Origin: Bacteroidota bacterium
GTDB taxonomy: Bacteria > Bacteroidota > Ignavibacteria > Ignavibacteriales > Ignavibacteriaceae
DNA length: 38,327 nucleotides
Assembly: GCA_021783875.1 (NCBI GenBank)
Contig: JAJXTM010000003.1
Location: forward strand, 1 to 38,327
Direction of reading: 5' to 3'
The translations under genes and the position numbers were made by a program. How positions within the stretch are numbered: the stretch's first letter is position 1; each line of letters opens with the position of its first letter. This document shows, one piece after another, positions 1 to 9,316 of this stretch. Below the pieces are notes generated by a model. The model saw only the letters and a program-made list of their open reading frames with translations, was not told where the DNA came from and made no database searches.

Positions 1-399
1 AGAAGTAACGTTATAGCTTACCCTAGAATAAGGAACTAGACCCATAGCTATACCAATTCCATAGGAACTGCTAACTGGAAAAGCCAAAGTAAAGCCCCTG
101 AACTCAGCTTTGCCGGAGTAGGCATTTTGAGAATTACTACTTTGCATAAGACCAGTATAATCAACTCCGATTTCAAAGCGTGTTTTATTTATCCTCATCC
201 ATGAAGCTGGATTTAAAGTATTAACAAAATCGGGGACAGCATCTGCATTGCCTAATTGCCCCATTCCTAAGCCTCTTGCAGAATATGAATAAACCATATC
301 ACCAATTCCCAATTTTGAATAAATTGAATTATTCTGAGAAAATATATTTATTGAAAACAGAAAAATTACCGAAATAATTATTTTTATGTATTTGGTCAT
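1..399 (-). CDS. Outer-membrane beta-barrel type protein, N-terminal part (truncated by window edge)
   Basis: Reverse-strand ATG at 397-399 opens a frame running off the window start: MTKYIKIIISVIFLFSINIFSQNNSIYSKLGIGDMVYSYSARGLGMGQLGNADAVPDFVNTLNPASW...; signal peptide followed by an OMP-like 'G(L)GMG...NPAS' stretch. Confidence 0.6.
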   Translation of the reverse strand, partial: MTKYIKIIISVIFLFSINIFSQNNSIYSKLGIGDMVYSYSARGLGMGQLGNADAVPDFVNTLNPASWMRINKTRFEIGVDYTGLMQSSNSQNAYSGKAEFRGFTLAFPVSSSYGIGIAMGLVPYSRVSYNVTS

Positions 400-401
400 A
401 T

Positions 402-1589
402 TTACTTTCTTAATGAATAGGTTATTCTTAAATGAGGACGAGACTGAAAGTTAGCTGCATTACTTCCTTTTAATGCATATAGCTCTAATCCTAACAAATT
501 TCCGTCTGCTTCAAGTATTAAACCTTGATTAGAATTAGTAGAGACCCAATGTTGAACAATAGCTGCAATATTTCCGAAATATTGACCGCTGCTTAACGGA
601 AGAAGTTGTCCGTAATAATTAGTAGAAGATGAATCAATAAGTGCAGAAGCACTGTCTTTTAGCATAGAAGCGACCAAAGTATTGTAAAACGTATTTCCAA
701 ATAATTGATTAGAAGAATCTGGTGTCAGTATTAAATCAGCATGATTAATTACTGCATTAGATGGAATTTTTGAAAGATCAAACCATAATTTTGAATTTAC
801 TTCTAGACCTGCCTGTACGACTATATCCTCAGAATTGACTTTTGGAAGACTTCCGCTGATAACACTTACATCCTGTGCTGGATATAAAGTTACGGTATCA
901 ATATAAGCGCCGGTTTTTTGGATTACCATTTGCAGATTTATCTGCGGAGTATTTGAAGTCGAATTGGAAAAACCGATAATTTTCTGAGAGTTTGATGTAG
1001 GTAATAAATAAATCCCATAAATAGTTGAATCAACTGAATCTGCTGCTGCAATTGCCCACTGAGTCGTAAGAGTATTTGAAAGTTTAAATGTGGTTAAAGA
1101 ATCAGTAACATTTCTATTAGAGCTTAAGTCCGTGGGAGTATAATTCAAAGATGACAAATTATCTGCGGTATAGTTAGCAACTGTCCATGAATTATTAATT
1201 TGATAAACATTAAAATCAAGATTGGCAGTACTGTCACCATAAAAATATCCGCTAGGGAATGTGACTAAAGAGCTTATCACTTGAGCAGTATTTGCTTTAA
1301 GCGCTTGGTTGATCGAATCTGGCAAAGTAATCAAGAATTTTATAAGTATTGAACCTTGAACATTATTTTTTTTGCCCAAAAACAAATAAGAAGAAATTGA
1401 TAAGGGAATACTTTGTTTAAAGTATGAAGAGGTTTGTTTTAAGGAATCAGTAACGGAATCTAAAGTTTTAACACTTTGGAAATCTCCGTTTAGAAGATCG
1501 GATCCGATTGCAGTAGGATTTTGACTGCAAGAGAAAAAAAATACCGAGAACACCCCTACAATAATAAAAAGAGCTTTTTGTTTGAACAA
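402..1589 (-). CDS. DUF4270-like lipoprotein
   Basis: Lipobox FFSC near N-terminus followed by 'PTAIGSDLL', typical of DUF4270-type lipoproteins; downstream of glgA. Confidence 0.6.
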   Translation of the reverse strand: MFKQKALFIIVGVFSVFFFSCSQNPTAIGSDLLNGDFQSVKTLDSVTDSLKQTSSYFKQSIPLSISSYLFLGKKNNVQGSILIKFLITLPDSINQALKANTAQVISSLVTFPSGYFYGDSTANLDFNVYQINNSWTVANYTADNLSSLNYTPTDLSSNRNVTDSLTTFKLSNTLTTQWAIAAADSVDSTIYGIYLLPTSNSQKIIGFSNSTSNTPQINLQMVIQKTGAYIDTVTLYPAQDVSVISGSLPKVNSEDIVVQAGLEVNSKLWFDLSKIPSNAVINHADLILTPDSSNQLFGNTFYNTLVASMLKDSASALIDSSSTNYYGQLLPLSSGQYFGNIAAIVQHWVSTNSNQGLILEADGNLLGLELYALKGSNAANFQSRPHLRITYSLRK

Positions 1590-2165
1590 TTATTTATCTC
1601 CGATAAAATCTTTATGAATAAAGGTAGAAACTTCTTGTATATTTTCGGCTACAAAAGTCGCAAATATATTTTGTTTTTTCAAGATAGAAAAACTTTCTGC
1701 ACCAAAACCGGTTTTTACAAGGATAGTTTTTAAACCAGCATTAATTCCGCACTGAATATCAGTTATCATATCGCCAACGAAGTAGGATTTACTCAAATCT
1801 AAATTAAATTTTTCAGCTGCTTTGAATACCATCTCAGCAGAAGGTTTTCTGCAGGAGCATTCAGATTCACTGCTGAAATCAGGATGGGCTGGACAATAAT
1901 AGAATGCATCAATTTTCACGTTAAATTCAGAAAGCAATTCATTTATCTTGTCATTAACAGAATTAACCATTTCCTTAGTTAGAATACCTCTAGCTATTCC
2001 GGATTGATTAGAAATTACAATTAGCTTTAGATTAAGGATATTTTTTAAAAATGCTAGTGCCTCGCCAATTCCCGGATATAATTTAACTTCATTCGGGTTG
2101 CCCAGATAACCGGGATCCTCATTAATGGTTCCATCTCGATCTAAAAAGACAGCGGCATTCAGCAT
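1590..2165 (-). CDS. gmhB: D-glycero-D-manno-heptose 1,7-bisphosphate phosphatase-like HAD phosphatase
   Basis: FLDRDGTINEDPGYLGNP..., SNQSGIARG, CSCRKPSAEM (zinc/Cys motif), VGDMITDI; HAD motifs in GmhB arrangement. Confidence 0.85.
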   Translation of the reverse strand: MLNAAVFLDRDGTINEDPGYLGNPNEVKLYPGIGEALAFLKNILNLKLIVISNQSGIARGILTKEMVNSVNDKINELLSEFNVKIDAFYYCPAHPDFSSESECSCRKPSAEMVFKAAEKFNLDLSKSYFVGDMITDIQCGINAGLKTILVKTGFGAESFSILKKQNIFATFVAENIQEVSTFIHKDFIGDK

Positions 2166-3659
2166 CTATTCGTGGTTCAGCATTTTTCTGTATAAATCAA
2201 TATATTTTTTGGCTGAAGCATTCCATGTAAAGTCACTCTTCATACCGTTGCGCATTATCTTAAGCCAAACTTTTTTATCTTCAAAAAGCTTTAGAGCTCT
2301 TTTAACTTCTTTTAGAAAGGCATCAGCTTCATATTGCTTAAATACCAGACCATTCCCCTCTTCTGTTTTTTCATTATATTTAATAACCGTATCAGCCAAG
2401 CCGCCAGTTTCTCTAACAAGAGGGACGGTTCCATAAGCAAGGCTATACATTTGGTTAAGCCCGCATGGTTCATATCTTGAGGGCATAAGGAAAACATCCG
2501 AACCGCCTTCGATTAAATGAGCCAGTTCATCATTGAAACCAATATAGCAAGCGAATTTTGAAGGATATTTTTTGCTCATTTTGTCAAAGAAATTATGAAA
2601 TTTTTTATCCCCTGTTCCTAACAAAATTAACTGAAGATTCAATTTCATAAGTTCAGGGAATGCTTCTGACAGCAAATCATATCCTTTTGCGGCATATAAT
2701 CTTGATATCATGCCGAAAACAGGTATCTTTTCATCGTATTGGAATCCAAACTTTCTTGTGAGTTCTATTTTATTTTCTTCTTTGAGTTCCAGTGATTTAG
2801 CGGAATATTTTTTAATTAAGAACTTATCTTTTTCGGGATTCCAAACTTTTGGATCAATACCATTAATTATTCCGTACAAATCATTTTTTCTTTTAGCCAG
2901 GACATTTTTCAAACCGGCGCCCAATTCATCATCAGTTCTTATTTCATTTGAATATGTTTCACTTACCGTATTAATTACATCGGAGTATAATAGACCTGAT
3001 TTCATAAAATTTATTTTACCATAAATTTCCAGACCTTTTTCTGAATTTAATTCTTCAGGCAGGCCAGTTTTATGGAAAGAGGATTTCGGGAATTCTCCTT
3101 GATAAGCTAAATTATGTATTGTAAATAAAGTCTTGAAAGCGGTAAAAAGCGGATTATCTTTAAAAATTGTTTTAAGATAGGCAGGAACCAAACCACCTTG
3201 CCAATCATTGGAATGGATTATATCAGGAATCCAGCCGAGTTTGGATATTAGTTCAAATACCGCTCGGGCTAAAAGTATAAATCTTTCATCATTATCAGGG
3301 TAATCATTACCATTAATTGGATCCACATAGAGACTATTCCGGCTTCCAAAATATTCCTGATTATCCAAGAAATAAATTTGCACACGAATTTTTTGACCCG
3401 GCAAAAAACAAGATTGTAAAGAATAAACTACATCCTTTCCGCCGATATCCAAATGCAAATCTTTAAGTCTAACAACCTCATGAATTTTATATTTTCTTGT
3501 ATCAACTGCACCGTATTTGGGAACGATAATCCTAACTTCATGTCCCATTTCGGAAAGCATCTGAGGCAAAGCTGCTGAAACGTCAGCCAAACCACCGGTT
3601 TTCATGAAAGGAACTACTTCTGAGGTTACGAACAGGATTTTAAGTTTTTTTACTGACAT
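2166..3659 (-). CDS. glgA: Glycogen synthase
   Basis: VTSEVVPFMKTGGLADVSAALP (KTGGL), FTIHNLAYQGEF, NGIDPKVWNPEKD, PSRYEPCGLNQMYSLAYGTVPLVRETGGLADTV; about 497 aa. Confidence 0.95.
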   Translation of the reverse strand: MSVKKLKILFVTSEVVPFMKTGGLADVSAALPQMLSEMGHEVRIIVPKYGAVDTRKYKIHEVVRLKDLHLDIGGKDVVYSLQSCFLPGQKIRVQIYFLDNQEYFGSRNSLYVDPINGNDYPDNDERFILLARAVFELISKLGWIPDIIHSNDWQGGLVPAYLKTIFKDNPLFTAFKTLFTIHNLAYQGEFPKSSFHKTGLPEELNSEKGLEIYGKINFMKSGLLYSDVINTVSETYSNEIRTDDELGAGLKNVLAKRKNDLYGIINGIDPKVWNPEKDKFLIKKYSAKSLELKEENKIELTRKFGFQYDEKIPVFGMISRLYAAKGYDLLSEAFPELMKLNLQLILLGTGDKKFHNFFDKMSKKYPSKFACYIGFNDELAHLIEGGSDVFLMPSRYEPCGLNQMYSLAYGTVPLVRETGGLADTVIKYNEKTEEGNGLVFKQYEADAFLKEVKRALKLFEDKKVWLKIMRNGMKSDFTWNASAKKYIDLYRKMLNHE

Positions 3660-3824
3660 TTGGTAATTTATTATTTTGTTGCGGCAAATTTACTAAATAT
3701 ATTCTTTTTAAACAACATTTTGCAGTTTTGAGAGACTTTTGAATTTATTTGATGAACTAATTTATTTTCATGAATCTTTAGATTCAATTATATTAGAATA
3801 AAAAAAAATATTAATAAATAAAAA

Positions 3825-4364
3825 ATGAAAATGCCTAAATATTTAAAAAAACTCACTATTATTCTATTTTTCCCAGTCATATTTATATCCTGCGGAACCT
3901 CAATTGCAACAAGGTATCAAGAAGAGTCATCAAAAAGCGAGGCTAGGAAAGTTGATACTTTAAGGGTAAAGTATGCGGAAAACTTTGACTTAACAAATTA
4001 TAGGACAAAAATAGAATTACCAGCAATTAAAACTGACTCCGCAAGGAATAAAAATCCAATCTGGTTTAATTATAAATCTAAACCAGATACTTCAACTTTA
4101 AGAACTGTTGCAAAGACAGAAGAGGGATATAGGGTATTAGCATATACGAGTGATAACCTTAATGATGCTGACAGTATGAGAACTGATATTAGCACAAAAA
4201 CCGGTAGAAATGATATATATATAATTTTCGACCCGCCTTTTTATAAAGTGCAAGCAGGAGATTTTACAAACATGACAGATGCAAAGAATCTTAGTTTTCA
4301 ATTTAAGCAATTAGGATATGATGAATCAAGAGTCATCAGCAGTAAGATTAATATTTACAAATAA
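3825..4364 (+). CDS. SPOR-domain-like lipoprotein
   Basis: Lipobox 'IFISCGTS'; C-terminal 'FYKVQAGDFTNMTDAKNLSFQFKQLGYDESRVIS' resembles SPOR domain. Confidence 0.65.
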   Translation: MKMPKYLKKLTIILFFPVIFISCGTSIATRYQEESSKSEARKVDTLRVKYAENFDLTNYRTKIELPAIKTDSARNKNPIWFNYKSKPDTSTLRTVAKTEEGYRVLAYTSDNLNDADSMRTDISTKTGRNDIYIIFDPPFYKVQAGDFTNMTDAKNLSFQFKQLGYDESRVISSKINIYK

Positions 4365-4373
4365 CTTTTAATA

Positions 4374-5624
4374 ATGAAAAAAATCTTTACCAATGCGGGA
4401 CAAATTGTCACTGTAAATACCAATGGTAAGAATTATAAACGGGGTAATTCGCTGTCTGAAATACATTCTTTGACTGAACATTCCATTATAGTGGATAAAG
4501 GGAAGATTTTAGATTTTATTCCAAATCAATCGCTTCATAAAGTTTCAGGTTATCAAGAGATTAATTTAGGGGGAAAAATAATTCTTCCCGGATTAATTGA
4601 ATGCCACACACATTCGGTATATAGCGGATCACGCTCAAATGAATTCAGGGAAAAGTTAAACGGGAAAAGTTATGAAGAAATTTCAAAAAGCGGCGGCGGT
4701 ATTAATCATACGGTTAGATCGGTTCGGGAGACATCAATTAATCAGCTATTGAGTCAGGCAAAATCGAGAATCGAATATTTTATTTCTCAAGGTATAACCA
4801 CCTTAGAAATTAAAAGCGGATACGGACTGGATTTTAATAATGAAATTAAAATTTTAGAAGTAATTAAAGCATTAAACAATATTTTCCCAATTGATATCGT
4901 TCCTACCTTTTTAGGTGCTCATACAATTCCCTTAGAATATTCAAATCGGAGAGCTGAATATATTTCATCAGTTACAACGCAAATGATACCATACATTGCA
5001 AAAAACAAGTTAGCTGAGTTTTGTGATTGTTTTTGTGAAATTACCGCCTTTTCCGCAGATGAAACTGATGAGATTTTTACTTCTGCAATAAAACATGGAT
5101 TAAATATTAAATTGCACACCGATCAGTTTAATTCAATTGGAGGGATAAATACCGCAATAAAGAATAATTCAGTAAGCATTGACCATCTAGAAGCTATTAA
5201 AGCAGAAGATATTTTAAGAGTGGCAGGTTCTGAAACTGTGTGCGTTCTACTGCCAGGATCCTCATTTTATCTTAATCGTGAATATGCACCTGCTAGAAAA
5301 CTTATTGAATCAAATGCGATAATCGCTATTTCGACAGATTTTAATCCCGGCTCTTCGAATATTGCTGACTTAAATTTAATTATGAGTATTGCAGCAATAA
5401 AAATGGGTATGACAATAGAAGAAATTATATCTGCTGTAACAATTAATCCTGCAAAAGCATTAAACAGAAATTTAAAAGTGGGCAGTCTTGAAATTAATAA
5501 GGATGCTGATTTCGCTATATTTAATGCAGAAGATTATGCAGAAATTGTTTATTCAGTGGGTAAGAACTTAAATGTTATGACTGTTAAGAACGGAAATATC
5601 ATTTATAATTCATATATAAATTGA
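4374..5624 (+). CDS. hutI: Imidazolonepropionase
   Basis: LPGLIECHTHSVYSGSRSNEF, KSGYGLDFNNEIKILEVI, LHTDQFNSIGG, ISTDFNPGSS; amidohydrolase fold typical of HutI. Confidence 0.92.
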   Translation: MKKIFTNAGQIVTVNTNGKNYKRGNSLSEIHSLTEHSIIVDKGKILDFIPNQSLHKVSGYQEINLGGKIILPGLIECHTHSVYSGSRSNEFREKLNGKSYEEISKSGGGINHTVRSVRETSINQLLSQAKSRIEYFISQGITTLEIKSGYGLDFNNEIKILEVIKALNNIFPIDIVPTFLGAHTIPLEYSNRRAEYISSVTTQMIPYIAKNKLAEFCDCFCEITAFSADETDEIFTSAIKHGLNIKLHTDQFNSIGGINTAIKNNSVSIDHLEAIKAEDILRVAGSETVCVLLPGSSFYLNREYAPARKLIESNAIIAISTDFNPGSSNIADLNLIMSIAAIKMGMTIEEIISAVTINPAKALNRNLKVGSLEINKDADFAIFNAEDYAEIVYSVGKNLNVMTVKNGNIIYNSYIN

Positions 5625-5649
5625 GGTGCCATGTAATCAGGCACCTCAA
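5621..5649. terminator. Probable bidirectional terminator hairpin between convergent hutI and cydB
   Basis: Perfect 10-bp inverted repeat TTGAGGTGCC-(atgtaatca)-GGCACCTCAA; located between convergent gene ends. Confidence 0.6.
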
Positions 5650-5663
5650 GACAATTTATATAA

Positions 5664-6680
5664 TTAATAACTCTCTTTATTCAGTTCAACCTTTCCCTTG
5701 AAAACACGATAGATGAAAATTGTATAGGCAATAACTATAGGCATTCCAATTAATGCAATAATCAGCATAGTTTTTAACGTAAGTTGAGAAGACGAAGCAT
5801 TATAAATTGTCAAACTGTAATCTAGATTTAAATTTGAAGGGACAAGTCGAGGGAATAAGCTTATAGCCGCTAAACCAATCATTGTTGCAATCAGCAATGA
5901 AGATGAAATGAATGCTTTAAAATATTGTCTACTGTTGATAAATACTGGAATAAGGATTAAAGAGCCAAGCATAATAATAAAAGAAATCCAGAATAGTAGA
6001 TTATTTAGAATTTCATTAAATAAAAAGGGAGCTTCAAAAAAAGTATAGAAAGAAGCAACAGCATAAATCAAAGTAAAAATAATCCATATTTTATTTAGCA
6101 GTGATAAAATTTTATTTCTAATTATCTCATCTGTTTTTAGGGTAAGATAAATTGCTCCATGCAATGCAAATAAAGCAAGACTTAATAAACCGACAATAAT
6201 TGAATAAGGGTTTAATAACCCTAAAAAAGATCCGAGATATTGTCCCTGGTTATCGATAGGAAGTCCGCGTAAAATATTTCCAAAAGCAACACCAAATAAT
6301 ATCGAAGGCAGCAAGCTTCCAATGCCGAAAAGAGTATCCCACAATTTTTTCCATTGTTCGGAAGCAACCTTATTTCTGAACTCAAAAGAAACAGCGCGAA
6401 AAATAAGAGAAGCTAACAGCAGCATAAATGCGATATAGAATCCGCTAAATACAGTAGCATAGACGATAGGGAAAGCAGCAAAAAGAGCTCCACCGCCGGT
6501 AAGCAGCCATACTTCATTGCCATCCCAAACCGGACCGATAGAATTCATATAAATTCTTTTTTCTTTATCATCTTTTACAAAAAGTGAAAGAACGCCAACG
6601 CCTAAATCGAATCCATCGAGGATAGCATAGCCCATGATTAAGACGCCAACCAATAAAAACCATGTTATATTAAGATCCAT
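5664..6680 (-). CDS. cydB: Cytochrome bd ubiquinol oxidase subunit II
   Basis: FLLVGVLIMGYAILDGFDLGVGVL, NSIGPVWDGNEVWLLTGGGALFAAFP; directly downstream of cydA. Confidence 0.95.
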   Translation of the reverse strand: MDLNITWFLLVGVLIMGYAILDGFDLGVGVLSLFVKDDKEKRIYMNSIGPVWDGNEVWLLTGGGALFAAFPIVYATVFSGFYIAFMLLLASLIFRAVSFEFRNKVASEQWKKLWDTLFGIGSLLPSILFGVAFGNILRGLPIDNQGQYLGSFLGLLNPYSIIVGLLSLALFALHGAIYLTLKTDEIIRNKILSLLNKIWIIFTLIYAVASFYTFFEAPFLFNEILNNLLFWISFIIMLGSLILIPVFINSRQYFKAFISSSLLIATMIGLAAISLFPRLVPSNLNLDYSLTIYNASSSQLTLKTMLIIALIGMPIVIAYTIFIYRVFKGKVELNKESY

Positions 6681-8014
6681 TATTTTAACTCCTCCTTTGC
6701 TAAATTTCCTTCAGGGCCATGTTTAACCTCTTTAACAAAAATATATAGATAAAGAGAACCAATAAACAAATAAATAAGCGCAAAAAGAATTATTGAGAAA
6801 ATCACATCACCAGCCGGAACAGATGCAGAAGCAGCATCTTTAGTGCGCATAATATTATATACTATCCACGGTTGTCTTCCGACTTCAGCGGCAATCCATC
6901 CCAACTCGCAAGCTATCACCGGGAAAGGAATGGCCCACACAAATATTCGAAGCAGGAATTTATTATCCCACAATTTTTTTTTCCACAAATAATATGTCCC
7001 TACTAAAGTCAGTAGAATAAACAGCATGCCTAAAACGACCATATTATGATAAGATACAAAAGTTATAAAAAGAGGCGGAAGATCTTCTTTTTTAAATTGG
7101 TCAATGCCCAAGACCTTTGCATTAAAATCACCGAAGGCAAGCCAGCTAAGTAGTCTCGGAACTTCAACTTTAGCTTTTAATTCCGGAGGAGGCATAACAG
7201 GGACGGCAAATACAGCCATAGGAGCGCCCGTTTGTGTAGAATATAAACCTTGAATTGCGGCAAATTTAGCTGGCTGTTCTTGTGCAACTTCCCTGCCACT
7301 TTCATGACCAAATGGGAATAGTTCAAGAAGTGAAACAATTAATCCAAAAATAACAGCTATTTTCATAGATTTTTTTGCTATGTCCGACTCTTTTCCTTTT
7401 AGAATTAAATATGATGATATACCCGCAACCATAAATGCACCAGTTATTAGTGCAGCATCAACAGTATGAAGGAATCTGATAACAGTAGAAGGATTAAAAA
7501 CAGCAGCCCAAAAATTGGTAAGCTGAGCCTTTCCATTGGCTATAATATAACCTGCTGGAGTTTGCATCCATGAAACGGCTACTATAATCCAGAAAGCGCT
7601 AATTGTTGATCCGATTGCGACCATATAAATTGAAAATAGATGAACATTTTTTGATACCTTATTTCTTCCGAAAAGATAAAGACCCAGGAATCCGGATTCA
7701 AGGAAGAATGCAAATACGCCTTCGGCAGCCAAAGGAGCACCAAAAATATCTCCAACAAACTTTGAATATCCAGCCCAGTTTGTTCCGAATTGGAATTCCA
7801 TTACGATACCCGTAGCAACGCCCACAGCAAAGGTAAGAGCAAGTATTTTACTAAAGAACTTCCCTAAAATGACATAAACTTCATCTTTATTTTTATAGCC
7901 GATACTTTCGATAATAACCAGCATCCAAGCTAAACCAATAGAAATAGGTGGAAATAAGAAATGAAATCCTATAGTCAAGGCAAATTGAATTCTTGATAAT
8001 AAAACAACGTCCAT
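6680..8014 (-). CDS. cydA: Cytochrome bd ubiquinol oxidase subunit I
   Basis: MDVVLLSRIQFALTIGFHFLFPPISIGLAW, GRQPWIVYNIMRTKDAAS (GRxPW). The ORF track extends to 8164 but the conserved N-terminus starts at the internal ATG at 8012-8014, preceded by AGAAAGGAAT (SD-like). Confidence 0.93.
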   Translation of the reverse strand: MDVVLLSRIQFALTIGFHFLFPPISIGLAWMLVIIESIGYKNKDEVYVILGKFFSKILALTFAVGVATGIVMEFQFGTNWAGYSKFVGDIFGAPLAAEGVFAFFLESGFLGLYLFGRNKVSKNVHLFSIYMVAIGSTISAFWIIVAVSWMQTPAGYIIANGKAQLTNFWAAVFNPSTVIRFLHTVDAALITGAFMVAGISSYLILKGKESDIAKKSMKIAVIFGLIVSLLELFPFGHESGREVAQEQPAKFAAIQGLYSTQTGAPMAVFAVPVMPPPELKAKVEVPRLLSWLAFGDFNAKVLGIDQFKKEDLPPLFITFVSYHNMVVLGMLFILLTLVGTYYLWKKKLWDNKFLLRIFVWAIPFPVIACELGWIAAEVGRQPWIVYNIMRTKDAASASVPAGDVIFSIILFALIYLFIGSLYLYIFVKEVKHGPEGNLAKEELK

Positions 8015-8191
8015 AATACTATTCCTTTCTATAAAATTATCCTTATATTTTATGTCAATTTTTATTCCACATAATATTTTTAAGACTAATAAAAATAAAC
8101 CATTTTGAGATAAACATTTTAAATTTTTCTTATTAATTGTAGAAATTGAAGAATGGATTCTCATTTAAGAGATAGGTTTAATGAGAAAAGA

Positions 8192-9115
8192 TTAAAGAGA
8201 ATTTCTTTCCCAGAAAATTTTATCTTTATAACCCTGGATCGTTTTATCCGAATCAGCTAAAAGCAGCCTTTTTTCCGAGAGGCAAGCGAAATCATTATCT
8301 AATTCGATACCGAGGTAAATTCTATTTAATTTTTTTGATACAACCGAGGTTGTACCTGAGCCAAGAAAAGGATCAAAGACAAAATCGCCTTCATTACTTG
8401 AAGCAAGAATAATCTTAGCTAATAATTTCTCTGGTTTTTGTGTAGGATGATCAGTATTTTCGGGCATAGACCAGAAAGGAACAGTTAAATCAGTCCAAAT
8501 ATTAGAAGGATGCGTTAACCTATAGTTTCCAATTTTTGATTCTTCCCAGTCTTTCGGCTGACCATTTATTTTATAAGGAGCAATTACTTTCTTTTTTAAC
8601 TTAACATCATCTAGATTAAATGTAAAGCTATCACTTACCGTAAAATACCATATATCTTCCGAGTTATTCTTCCAATTTTTAGTAGAGCCTCTTCCCTTTT
8701 CTCTTTCCCAAATAATTCTGTTCCGTACCTTAAAATATTTTTCACCGGCTTGCTGAATAGCGCTTGAAGAACGATAATCTCCGCAAATATATATAGATGC
8801 TGTACTTTTCAATGTTCTAACAATTTTTGAGAGCCAGGAATCTATCCAATCAATGTAATCTTTAGTTGATAATTCTTTAAATACATTGGAGTTAAATGTT
8901 TTATTCATATTATATGGAGGGTCAATAAATAAAAGGTCAACAAATGAATCAGGAAGGCAAGCAAGAGATAGTAGTAGATCTTGATTTATTGTTTTATTAG
9001 TTAACGAAGGAATAGAGGTTTTATTAGTAAGAGAAATTAAATTTTTAGAAAATTTTTCTTTTTCTGATTCAGATAATGTTAGAGTTTTATTCCTTGGTGC
9101 ACGAATTTTTTCCAT
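8192..9115 (-). CDS. Site-specific DNA methyltransferase (N6-adenine/N4-cytosine class)
   Basis: DLLFIDPPYNMNK (DPPY motif IV) followed by C-terminal DFVFDPFLGSGTTSVVSKKLNRIYLGIELD (motif I FxGxG) and HPTQKPEKLL; DPPY precedes FxGxG as in beta-class MTases. Confidence 0.9.
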   Translation of the reverse strand: MEKIRAPRNKTLTLSESEKEKFSKNLISLTNKTSIPSLTNKTINQDLLLSLACLPDSFVDLLFIDPPYNMNKTFNSNVFKELSTKDYIDWIDSWLSKIVRTLKSTASIYICGDYRSSSAIQQAGEKYFKVRNRIIWEREKGRGSTKNWKNNSEDIWYFTVSDSFTFNLDDVKLKKKVIAPYKINGQPKDWEESKIGNYRLTHPSNIWTDLTVPFWSMPENTDHPTQKPEKLLAKIILASSNEGDFVFDPFLGSGTTSVVSKKLNRIYLGIELDNDFACLSEKRLLLADSDKTIQGYKDKIFWERNSL

Positions 9116-9263
9116 ATTTAAAAATAATAAAATTATTTGAACTAATCAGAGACAAACAATGTGGGATATAGTGATACTTAGTCCCTTTTGCTAAAATGAG
9201 ACATCATGAATAAAGCTCAGGTATTTTCAATTATGAGTAGCAGAATAAATGTCTAAATAATAG

Positions 9264-9283
9264 TTCCCCGCTTTCGCGGGGAA
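9264..9283. repeat. CCCGC-GAAA-GCGGG hairpin (REP-like element or terminator)
   Basis: Perfect 8-bp inverted repeat TTCCCCGC-TTTC-GCGGGGAA; minus-strand loop is GAAA; 34 bp downstream of amtB stop; same core as 24716-24733. Confidence 0.6.
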
Positions 9284-9316
9284 AATCTAAGATTATAAGA
9301 AATTATAGATAAATGC

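Noticed and set aside
1521-1733. 70-aa + strand ORF and many similar short ORFs antisense to large genes (e.g. 2125-2436, 2710-3024, 22239-22517, 27711-28043)
   Set aside because: They lie opposite or out of frame within well-supported coding genes and show no recognisable motifs; typical chance ORFs in AT-rich DNA.
4374-5624. Histidine-utilisation operon
   Set aside because: Only hutI is present; no hutH, hutU or hutG adjacent in this window.
8015-8164. 50-aa N-terminal extension of the CydA ORF
   Set aside because: Conserved CydA N-terminus begins at MDVVLLSRIQF (8014) with an SD-like AGAAAGGAAT upstream; the extension is a caller artefact.
8192-9115. Restriction-modification or defence island
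   Set aside because: Only a methyltransferase is present; neighbours are housekeeping genes (cydAB, amtB-glnK).
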